This document shows, piece by piece, positions 1-5,218 of a stretch of 5,218 bases of DNA. Each line of letters starts with the position of its first letter. The first letter of the stretch is position 1. The stretch spans positions 1 through 5,218 of the forward strand of contig CACXDK010000006.1 in NCBI GenBank assembly GCA_902766345.1, read 5' to 3'. Under the pieces are notes generated by a model. The model was given only the letters and a program-made list of their open reading frames with translations, was not told the origin of the DNA and searched no databases. The position numbers and the translations under genes are program-made. Origin of the DNA: an uncultured Spirochaetaceae bacterium (GTDB lineage Bacteria > Spirochaetota > Spirochaetia > Treponematales > Treponemataceae).

Positions 1-363
1 AACGGTCTTGGTGACTCTATCTGGGTGGGAAGTAAGCACAAAGACGAAGCATGGGAATGGGTAAAGTTCCTCGCATCTAAGGACGCACAGGATATCATCG
101 GTTCTTATGGTGTTGTATTCCCTGCAATCGAAAGCGGTGTAAACAAAGCTTTGGAAACATACAAGACAAAGGGTTACGATGTATCTGCATTTACAGATGA
201 AGCAAAAGCTCCTAACGGAACATTCCTTTATCCTATCGTAGATCATTCTGTAGAAATTGGTCAGATCATGACTCGTACTTTTGATGAAATCTTCCTTGGT
301 CAGAAAGATGTAGAATCTGCACTTAAGGATTCTAACAATCAGGTTAAGTCATTGTTCAAATAA
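1..363 (+). CDS. ABC transporter sugar-binding protein, C-terminal part (5' end outside window)
   Basis: The open frame runs from the first base to a TAA stop at 361-363 and gives 120 residues. The true start lies upstream of the window; the GTG at 25 is an internal valine codon. The fragment reads like the C-terminal lobe of a family 1 extracellular solute-binding protein. Its clearest signature is the segment SKHKDEAWEWVKFLASKDAQ (residues 11-30), the usual 'SKhk-eAweF-kfl-s-eaQ' helix, followed by a 'G-vfPai' stretch and a helical tail ending in an N-x-x-V-K-S-L-F-K pattern. Such proteins are normally about 400-450 residues, so roughly 300 are missing, including the expected lipoprotein signal. 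By family, it would sit outside the cytoplasmic membrane, bind an oligosaccharide and deliver it to MalF/MalG-type permeases. No permease is in the window. The alpha-galactosidase 110 bp downstream on the same strand suggests an alpha-galactoside ligand, but this is inference. Confidence is high for the family and low for the ligand. Confidence 0.88.
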   Translation, partial: NGLGDSIWVGSKHKDEAWEWVKFLASKDAQDIIGSYGVVFPAIESGVNKALETYKTKGYDVSAFTDEAKAPNGTFLYPIVDHSVEIGQIMTRTFDEIFLGQKDVESALKDSNNQVKSLFK

Positions 364-386
364 TTAAGAATATAATTTAAATGACA

Positions 387-420
387 ACAAGGTTCAAAAG
401 CTTAGTCTTTTGAATCTTGT
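387..420 (+). terminator. Stem-loop between binding protein and alpha-galactosidase genes (weak terminator or 3' stabiliser)
   Basis: The arms 387-400 (ACAAGGTTCAAAAG) and 407-420 (CTTTTGAATCTTGT) pair over 14 bp with a single G-T wobble (392/415) around a 6-base loop. The stem begins 24 bases after the stop of the binding-protein gene. The bases that follow (TTAGAATGTTTACTC) are T-rich but hold no uninterrupted T tract, so termination is probably incomplete. Two readings are possible: a partial terminator that lowers transcription into the galactosidase gene, or a hairpin that protects the 3' end of an abundant binding-protein message. The hairpin itself is seen directly; its function is inferred. 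Confidence 0.6.
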
Positions 421-473
421 TTAGAATGTTTACTCGGAGAGAGTATTATTTTTAGCTTTTAGGAAATAAAACC

Positions 474-2735
474 ATGAGCATTTGCTTTGATAAAGAAAAA
501 GGTGTTTTTCTACTGAATACTCCGTCATCAACGTATGTTATCAGACTGTATAATGAAAAATATCTGTTACATGGCGGTTGGTTTCATAAACTGCCTGTAT
601 GGTCTGATGTCTGTGTCATGCCTCTTGCAGATCGTGCATTTAGTCCTGTTCCTGCAGAATTGCACGGAAAAGCTGATTTTTCATTGAATTGTCAGCAGTG
701 TGAGTATCCAGTGCCAATGCGTTCTGATTTCCGTTCTTCTGCGTATGAAGCTGTATGTGATGAAACATTAGCTTCTGATTTAGAGTATCAGACATACCGT
801 ATTTATGCTGGAAAGAAAAGTCTTGAAGGACTTCCTTCTACTTATGTATCACAAGATAGTGAAGCAGATACTTTGGAAATTGATTTGAAGGATCCTCATA
901 CAGGACTTCTGGTTACTTTGTTTTATACAGTATGGAATTCTCTTGATGTTATTTGCCGTCATGCTGTATTTACTTGTGGTTCTAAATCTTTGTCACTTAG
1001 AAAAGTTTTAAGTGCCAGCGTTGATTTTCCTCATTCCCGTTACAGAATGTTGCAGTTGTCTGGTGCACATGCACGTGAGCGTCATGCTGTTATTAGAAAT
1101 CTTGTACCTGGTGTTCAAGGGGTAGGAAGTAGACGTAGTGCAAGCAGTCATCAGCAGAATCCTTTCTTAGCTTTACTTTCACAGGGAGCAGGGGAAGTTG
1201 ATGGTGAAGTGTTTGGCTTTAATCTTGTATATAGTGGAAACTTCGTGGCTCAGGTTGAAGTTGATGAATGGGGCATGAGCCGTGTTCAGATGGGAATAAA
1301 CCCATACAACTTTGACTGGAAACTTAATAAGGGTGAGTCTTTTTGCACACCTGAAGTTGTCATGGTACGAAGTGAAAAAGGAATGGGTGGCATGAGCCGT
1401 ACCTTCCATGATTTATATAGAAAGAATCTGTGCCGTGGAAAATGGCGCGATGCGGAACGCCCTGTTGTAATAAACAACTGGGAAGCTACATATTTTAATT
1501 TTGACGTTAAAAAATTGTTTGCCCTTGCAGATACTGCTGCCAAGGAAGGGGTGGAACTATTTGTTCTTGATGACGGATGGTTTGGAAAACGTAATGATGA
1601 CAGGTCTTCGTTGGGGGACTGGTTTGTAGATAAAAACAAACTGCCTAATGGTCTTGAAGAAGTGTCTGATGGTATTCATAGCCGAGGCATGAAATTTGGT
1701 CTGTGGTTTGAGCCTGAAATGATTTCTCCAGACAGTGACTTGTACCGTGCACATCCAGACTGGGCTTTTCAGGTAGAAGGCAGAGAGCCTGTACTTGGAC
1801 GTCACCAGCTTGTTCTTGACTTGGGTAAAGATGAAGTAGTGGAATATCTGTTAGAAAAGATTTCTAATGTTCTTTCTACGGCTCACATTGATTATGTTAA
1901 GTGGGACTTTAACCGAAGTCCTTCGGATATGCACTTAAATGCATCTCATAAGTTCTATTTGGGACTGTACAAGCTGTTGGAAAAACTTACAACTCGTTTC
2001 CCAGATGTGCTTTTTGAATCTTGTTCTGGAGGTGGAGGTCGTTTTGATCCTGCAATGCTTCATTACATGCCTCAGACTTGGACAAGTGACAATACCGATG
2101 GTCTTTCTCGCATTTCAATTCAGCTGGGAACCTCTGTCGCATATCCTGCAAGTGCAATGTCATGCCATGTTTCAGCAGTACCTAATCATCAGATAGGAAG
2201 AATTACCTCTCTTTCTACTCGTGGTCATGTTGCAATGGCTGGTACATTTGGTTATGAACTTGATTTGAACTTGCTTTCTGAAGTAGAACTTGCGGAAATC
2301 CGCAGTCAGATTGCATGGTATAAAAACATTCGTGGAACTGTTCAGTTTGGCGATTTGTACCGCATTCAGTCTCCTTGGAACGAAACTTCTGCTGCAGAAG
2401 CTTCTGAATATGCTGCCTGGGAGCATGTTTCAAAAGATAAGAAACAGGCTGTAGTAAGCGTTGTATGGAAATTCCCAGAAGCAAACCCTGAGTTTGTTGT
2501 TGTTCCATTACAGGGGCTCGATCCTGATGCTATGTACAAGTTTAAGAGTTTACAGAGCGAAACTTTGATTGATCATCTTAAAAAGTCAGTATTTGATATG
2601 CCTTCAAGCCAATGTTCTGCAATTCCAGATGGCACTTGTGTTTCTGGTGCTGAATTAATGTATGCTGGCATTCGTATTATGGGTAAACCTCAGTACGGTG
2701 GTAGTGTTCATTTTGTGCTTGAAAAATGTTCTTGA
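474..2735 (+). CDS. Alpha-galactosidase, glycoside hydrolase family 36
   Basis: A complete 753-residue cytoplasmic enzyme with no signal peptide; the usual length for bacterial GH36 is about 720-750. It hydrolyses terminal alpha-1,6-galactose from melibiose, raffinose-type sugars or galactomannan fragments. The N-terminal beta-sandwich (about 1-320) carries SDFRSSAYE (84-92) and SSHQQNPF (224-231). The (beta/alpha)8 barrel follows, with NNWEATYF (334-341), VLDDGWFG (364-371), GLWFEPEM (409-416), YVKWDFNR (474-481), ESCSGGGGRFD (515-525) and WTSDNTDG (536-543). A C-terminal beta-sandwich runs from about 650. By family precedent, D478 is the nucleophile and D539 the acid/base. Small deviations from the common motifs are KWDF instead of KWDM and SDNTDG instead of SDNTDA. 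The ATG at 474 is chosen because AGGA at 461-464 lies 9 bases upstream and the N-terminus matches the family start. The frame is intact. The gene is collinear with the sugar-binding gene upstream and ends at a strong terminator. Names used for such genes include melA, galA, rafA and agaA; none is assigned. Confidence 0.96.
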   Translation: MSICFDKEKGVFLLNTPSSTYVIRLYNEKYLLHGGWFHKLPVWSDVCVMPLADRAFSPVPAELHGKADFSLNCQQCEYPVPMRSDFRSSAYEAVCDETLASDLEYQTYRIYAGKKSLEGLPSTYVSQDSEADTLEIDLKDPHTGLLVTLFYTVWNSLDVICRHAVFTCGSKSLSLRKVLSASVDFPHSRYRMLQLSGAHARERHAVIRNLVPGVQGVGSRRSASSHQQNPFLALLSQGAGEVDGEVFGFNLVYSGNFVAQVEVDEWGMSRVQMGINPYNFDWKLNKGESFCTPEVVMVRSEKGMGGMSRTFHDLYRKNLCRGKWRDAERPVVINNWEATYFNFDVKKLFALADTAAKEGVELFVLDDGWFGKRNDDRSSLGDWFVDKNKLPNGLEEVSDGIHSRGMKFGLWFEPEMISPDSDLYRAHPDWAFQVEGREPVLGRHQLVLDLGKDEVVEYLLEKISNVLSTAHIDYVKWDFNRSPSDMHLNASHKFYLGLYKLLEKLTTRFPDVLFESCSGGGGRFDPAMLHYMPQTWTSDNTDGLSRISIQLGTSVAYPASAMSCHVSAVPNHQIGRITSLSTRGHVAMAGTFGYELDLNLLSEVELAEIRSQIAWYKNIRGTVQFGDLYRIQSPWNETSAAEASEYAAWEHVSKDKKQAVVSVVWKFPEANPEFVVVPLQGLDPDAMYKFKSLQSETLIDHLKKSVFDMPSSQCSAIPDGTCVSGAELMYAGIRIMGKPQYGGSVHFVLEKCS

Positions 2736-2750
2736 ATTATCAATGGTTAG

Positions 2751-2813
2751 TTGCTGCTACTATTGTTTAAAATAATTCCTCCCTGTCGGACAGTCCTCCT
2801 GTTTGCTGCTACT
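2751..2813. repeat. 11-bp direct repeat TTGCTGCTACT (two copies)
   Basis: TTGCTGCTACT occurs at 2751-2761, just after the galactosidase stop, and again at 2803-2813 inside the loop of the terminator hairpin. The copies start 52 bases apart. The first overlaps a weak 7-bp stem (2741-2747 with 2759-2765, one G-T pair) with an 11-base loop. The pair may be the remnant of a local duplication of the 3' untranslated region. A second, shorter near-repeat in the same stretch is TCCTCCCTGT at 2777-2786 and TCCTCCTGT at 2794-2802. The repeats are seen directly; no function is claimed. Confidence 0.6.
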
Positions 2814-2839
2814 TATGCTGTCCGACAGTTTCTTTTTTT
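2783..2839 (+). terminator. Intrinsic terminator of the alpha-galactosidase gene
   Basis: Arms CTGTCGGACAG (2783-2793) and CTGTCCGACAG (2818-2828) pair perfectly over 11 bp around a 24-base loop. A T-rich tract TTTCTTTTTTT (2829-2839) follows directly, as expected for Rho-independent termination on the plus strand. It lies 47 bases after the galactosidase stop. On the minus strand no T tract follows the stem at once, so it is a poor terminator for the converging chemoreceptor gene, whose stop is at 2858-2856. The loop is unusually long, and each arm is itself an odd palindrome (CTGTC-N-GACAG), so a second role as protein-binding sites is conceivable. Confidence 0.87.
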
Positions 2840-2855
2840 CTTAATGTGTGCAAAA

Positions 2856-4952
2856 TCAAATCTTAAACAGGTTTATTTCGCTACCAATTTTTTGGATATT
2901 GTCAGTTACCTTGGCGGAAATCGTGGAAAGAGTTGTGCCTGTGTGATTTATTCCCTCTGCACCAATATGCATTTCTTCAATGCTGACTTTGATTTTATCC
3001 GTAATTGTTTGTAATTTTTCTATTTCATTGAGAATATGCTTGTTGCCCTCGGTCATTTCGCTGGAAGCGGTTTTTACTTCGAAAGTAGAATTGTTCATTG
3101 ACTTGAGGGCATCAATGATTTGCCTTGAACCAATCTGCTGTTCCTCCATTGCACCCTTAATCTGCTCAACAATCTGGTTTGTCTCGGCAATGCTCTGTTC
3201 AATCGCATTAAATGCCGTATTTGTTGCATTTGAAACCTCTACAACTTCCCGAATTGTTGTTTGAATCTTCTGAAGCTCTGCACCGATAGTCTTTGATTGA
3301 TCTGAAGATGTTTCGGAGAGCTTGCGGATTTCATCAGCAACAACAGCAAAGCCTTTTCCTGCCTCGCCAGCGTGAGCAGCTTCGATTGCAGCATTCATAG
3401 CCAGCAAGTTTGTCTGTTCTGCAATGCTTTCAATAGCGGTGTTTGCGTCCTGAAGCATTTTTGACTGTTCATCAATGCGTACAATTTTTTCGTTTGCATT
3501 GCTCTGCGTTGAAAATCCTTCATTGGAATGTTTCTGTAAAGTCTTAAACGATGAAATCATCTTGCCCACGGAACTGTTTACAGAATTGATGTTGCCAATC
3601 ATCTGTTCTACTGCTGAAGAAGCCGTTGCCACGCAAGAAGTCTGAGATTCAATCATTCGCTCCAACGATTCAATATTAGCACTGATTTCATTCACAGCGC
3701 CTGCTGTTTCATTTACAGAGGCTGACTGATTTAAAATCTGGCCGTTCATACTTTCGATATTCGAGATAATTTTCGTAATAGAGTCAGAAGCTTCATGTGT
3801 GCTGCTCTGTAATTCTGTATCAACAGAAACAAGGTCGTTTTTGGAAGATTGTAAGCTTGTAACAATAGCTTGAAGTTTTTCCACAAATGAATTGAAACCT
3901 CTGACAACATCACCGATTTCATCATTTGTCGTGTGCTCAATGCGCTGCGTGAGGTCTGCGTTGCCACTTGCAATAGTTTCGATAGAAGTTTTTACAGCTT
4001 CAAGCGGTTTAATGACCAACCTTACAACAAATGCACTGATGACTATAGAAAGAATAATTGTGCCAATAATAATGCCGATGATGCTCATACGCATGGTTTT
4101 CAGAGAACCAAAGTAAAAATCATAAGGTGCGACACCGAAAATAGTCCAGTCTGTATTCGGAATACTTTTGTAAGAAACAATCATGTGTATTTTCAGAGTT
4201 GGATCAATAAAATCTTCCTGTCCTTCCCGCCCTTCATAGATATGTTCCAGTACGAGTCCTAGCCCTTGTGTTTTATCTAATTCTTCTGGATTTGACTTTT
4301 CATCAGTGCCTTCATTTGCGTTTGCAATAGTTGCTTTCTTGACACGGTTAATCACGGAAGGGTGAATGCCTCCTCCCATGTCAATTGTCTTAATCGTATC
4401 AAGAATGCCATTTCCGTTGATAATAAGAACAATTGCACCTATTGGAGTGTGATTGTTATCAAAAACAGGAACGCAGTAATTTTGCAGAACGCTTTGCGTA
4501 ATTTCCACAAACATCGGTTCAGAGATAAAACGTTCTCCACGTAAAGCTGCTTCTAGATAAACTGCACCTGCAAAGTTTCTGATACTTCCATCTGCCATCA
4601 TTGCGTCACCGTTTTTTGTATAGAAAGCCAAATTTTGATAACGGTCACCCAGTCTTTTGCGTACAGATGTCAGAACGCGGCTTTTTTCTGCCAGACTTAT
4701 GTTTTCATCGCAAATTACATCCAGCCTTGCTAGGCCTTCAATCAAGGTGAATTCCTTTTCATTCATATTTTCAATTGTGCTGGCAAGTTCCGATGAAATG
4801 GAGTCAAGATGTCTTGAGACTGATTTTTTTAAGGCACTGGCAGATATTTCATAAGATACAATTCCAATTATTGTCGTTGATATTACAATAATAGCCAAAA
4901 CCAAAAAAAGTAATTTTGCAGACACTGAAGTCTTACGAATCTTCTCTCTCAT
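2856..4952 (-). CDS. Methyl-accepting chemotaxis protein (dCache-type sensor, HAMP, MCP signalling domain)
   Basis: A complete 698-residue transmembrane chemoreceptor that would control the CheA kinase through CheW. A basic N-terminus (REKIRK) leads into TM1 (about 12-34). A roughly 250-residue extracytoplasmic sensor (about 35-285) has the spacing of a double Cache domain, with [13 protein letters not shown] near 110-122 and the pattern [16 protein letters not shown] at 159-174. TM2 is about 288-312 and HAMP about 312-365 ([18 protein letters not shown]). The long coiled-coil signalling domain has its hairpin tip in [20 protein letters not shown] (511-530), followed by [17 protein letters not shown] (531-547). 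Each arm is about 155-170 residues, longer than in E. coli Tsr or Tar. No C-terminal CheR-binding pentapeptide is visible. The amino-acid-binding Cache motif (R-x-x-W-Y) is also not seen, so the ligand is unknown. The ATG at 4952 is the first possible start, since an in-frame TAA lies 9 bases upstream. It has no Shine-Dalgarno sequence. The gene converges on the alpha-galactosidase. Confidence 0.95.
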   Translation of the reverse strand: MREKIRKTSVSAKLLFLVLAIIVISTTIIGIVSYEISASALKKSVSRHLDSISSELASTIENMNEKEFTLIEGLARLDVICDENISLAEKSRVLTSVRKRLGDRYQNLAFYTKNGDAMMADGSIRNFAGAVYLEAALRGERFISEPMFVEITQSVLQNYCVPVFDNNHTPIGAIVLIINGNGILDTIKTIDMGGGIHPSVINRVKKATIANANEGTDEKSNPEELDKTQGLGLVLEHIYEGREGQEDFIDPTLKIHMIVSYKSIPNTDWTIFGVAPYDFYFGSLKTMRMSIIGIIIGTIILSIVISAFVVRLVIKPLEAVKTSIETIASGNADLTQRIEHTTNDEIGDVVRGFNSFVEKLQAIVTSLQSSKNDLVSVDTELQSSTHEASDSITKIISNIESMNGQILNQSASVNETAGAVNEISANIESLERMIESQTSCVATASSAVEQMIGNINSVNSSVGKMISSFKTLQKHSNEGFSTQSNANEKIVRIDEQSKMLQDANTAIESIAEQTNLLAMNAAIEAAHAGEAGKGFAVVADEIRKLSETSSDQSKTIGAELQKIQTTIREVVEVSNATNTAFNAIEQSIAETNQIVEQIKGAMEEQQIGSRQIIDALKSMNNSTFEVKTASSEMTEGNKHILNEIEKLQTITDKIKVSIEEMHIGAEGINHTGTTLSTISAKVTDNIQKIGSEINLFKI

Positions 4953-4960
4953 ATATTTTA

Positions 4961-4988
4961 ATTATAAGGGGAAAACTTGAAAAATCAA
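4961..4988 (-). promoter_or_regulatory. Promoter of the chemoreceptor gene, sigma-70 type, abutting the start codon
   Basis: On the minus strand, a perfect TATAAT -10 box (4966-4961) has a TTGATT -35 box (4988-4983, 4 of 6 consensus) at a 16-base spacing. Only 8 bases (TAAAATAT) separate the -10 box from the ATG at 4952, so transcription should begin at about 4954, within a few bases of the start codon. No ribosome binding site is present, which fits a leaderless message. I looked for the motility sigma-28 pattern (TAAAGTTT, 11 bases, GCCGATAA). A TCAAGTTT stretch is present, but no matching -10 lies at the right distance. Confidence 0.6.
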
Positions 4989-4989
4989 C

Positions 4990-5027
4990 AAAAAAAATGC
5001 GGAGCTTTTACGCTCCGCATTTTTTTT
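4990..5027 (-). terminator. Strong intrinsic terminator of the GGGtGRT-family gene (symmetrical, bidirectional form)
   Basis: The core stem ATGCGGAGC (4997-5005) with GCTCCGCAT (5012-5020) has a 6-base loop and is flanked by A7 on one side and T7 on the other. The A and T runs can pair to extend the stem to about 16 bp. On the minus strand the stem is followed by TTTTTTTG, giving a typical Rho-independent terminator 38 bases after the stop of the gene at 5218-5065. The mirror-image form would also stop transcription coming from the other direction. The T tract runs directly into the -35 box of the chemoreceptor promoter. Confidence 0.93.
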
Positions 5028-5064
5028 GTTACTGAGAAGATCTAAATATTAATCTGTAAAAAGA

Positions 5065-5218
5065 TTAGAAGCTACCTGCAACAGCAACAGCACATGCTAC
5101 AGTACAACCAACCATTGGGTTGTTACCCATGCCCATGAAGCCCATCATTTCTACGTGTGCTGGAACTGATGAAGATCCTGCGAACTGAGCATCTGAGTGC
5201 ATACGTCCGAGAGTATCA
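5065..5218 (-). CDS. GGGtGRT-family protein, C-terminal part (5' end outside window)
   Basis: The minus-strand frame is open from the window edge to a TAA stop at 5067-5065 and gives 50 residues. It contains GRMHSDAQFAGSSSVPAH, then VEMMGFMGMGNNPMVG, then CTVACAVAVAGSF. From memory, these strings match the very conserved C-terminus of the GGGtGRT protein family, about 330 residues and named after a glycine-rich GGGTGRT motif that lies further upstream and is not in this window. The family has no established function that I know of. The fragment is rich in Gly, Met and Ala, with two cysteines (residues 38 and 42 of the fragment) where I recall small residues in relatives. No signal peptide or membrane role can be judged from this fragment. 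The gene has its own strong terminator and is transcribed in the same direction as the chemoreceptor but as a separate unit. The coding frame is secure; the family name rests on recall, not on a search. Confidence 0.78.
   Translation of the reverse strand, partial: DTLGRMHSDAQFAGSSSVPAHVEMMGFMGMGNNPMVGCTVACAVAVAGSF

Noticed and set aside
25..363. Binding-protein gene starting at the GTG at position 25.
   Set aside because: The frame is open back to position 1, the residues before it fit the same family, and 112 residues would be only the C-terminal quarter of a solute-binding protein.
444..449. TATTAT as a possible -10 box for a separate alpha-galactosidase promoter.
   Set aside because: No acceptable -35 box lies 16-18 bases upstream (TTAGAA at 17 bases matches 3 of 6; TTGTTT is 21 bases away), so it is too weak to list in AT-rich DNA.
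1286..1639. Minus-strand open frame of 117 codons inside the alpha-galactosidase gene.
   Set aside because: It is antisense to the strongly conserved GH36 barrel coding region and has no recognisable domain, so it is a shadow of the real gene. The same applies to the other antisense frames at 1179-1409, 1557-1805 and 2172-2508.
2777..2800. AGGAGGA and GGGAGGA on the minus strand, resembling strong ribosome binding sites.
   Set aside because: No ATG, GTG or TTG start follows at a usable distance on the minus strand; both fall within or next to the plus-strand terminator.
2751..3014. Plus-strand open frame of 87 codons that starts just after the alpha-galactosidase.
   Set aside because: It crosses the terminator hairpin and runs antisense through the end of the chemoreceptor gene. 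Its product is low-complexity Leu/Phe/Cys-rich and it has no ribosome binding site.
3892..4262. Plus-strand open frames of 74 and 109 codons within the chemoreceptor gene.
   Set aside because: They lie antisense to the HAMP and TM2 coding region and encode no known motif; overlapping shadows.
4954..4990. Sigma-28 (motility) promoter for the chemoreceptor gene.
   Set aside because: TCAAGTTT resembles the -35 element, but no GCCGATAA-like -10 lies 11 bases further on; the sigma-70-type match is clearly better.

Overview
The window is a moderately AT-rich bacterial chromosomal segment with four protein-coding genes, two of them cut by the window edges. Taxonomy is inference only. The sugar-uptake ABC lipoprotein type, the long dCache-type chemoreceptor, a GGGtGRT-family protein and AGGA-type ribosome binding sites suggest an anaerobic, motile, carbohydrate-fermenting host organism, such as a gut or rumen Treponema (spirochaete) or a Clostridia relative. 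Nothing in the sequence decides between these. I see no rRNA, tRNA, CRISPR array, insertion sequence or phage gene.

Layout. Positions 1-363 (+) are the last 120 codons of an ABC-transporter sugar-binding protein. A 110-bp gap follows, holding a 14-bp stem-loop (387-420). Positions 474-2735 (+) are a complete, intact cytoplasmic GH36 alpha-galactosidase with all catalytic landmarks. Its transcript ends in a strong intrinsic terminator (2783-2839) whose two arms are each a CTGTCNGACAG palindrome. On the opposite strand, 4952-2856 is a complete methyl-accepting chemotaxis protein converging on the galactosidase. Its consensus -10 box lies only 8 bases from the ATG, so the message is probably leaderless. 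A perfect, two-sided terminator hairpin (4990-5027) separates it from the end of a further minus-strand gene (5218-5065), the C-terminus of a GGGtGRT-family protein of unknown function.

How the genes fit together. The binding protein and alpha-galactosidase are collinear and make a plausible uptake-and-hydrolysis pair for alpha-galactosides (melibiose, raffinose family): the binding protein captures sugar outside the membrane and the galactosidase removes terminal galactose inside. The hairpin between them may lower downstream expression or protect the 3' end of the binding-protein message. The chemoreceptor is transcribed separately, so any shared ligand is speculation. The GGGtGRT gene has its own terminator and is an independent unit.

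No clearly new multi-gene system is present. The points most worth checking are the apparently leaderless chemoreceptor start packed against the preceding terminator, the uncharacterised GGGtGRT family protein, the double-palindrome terminator, and a galactosidase subsite residue that predicts raffinose-type substrates.
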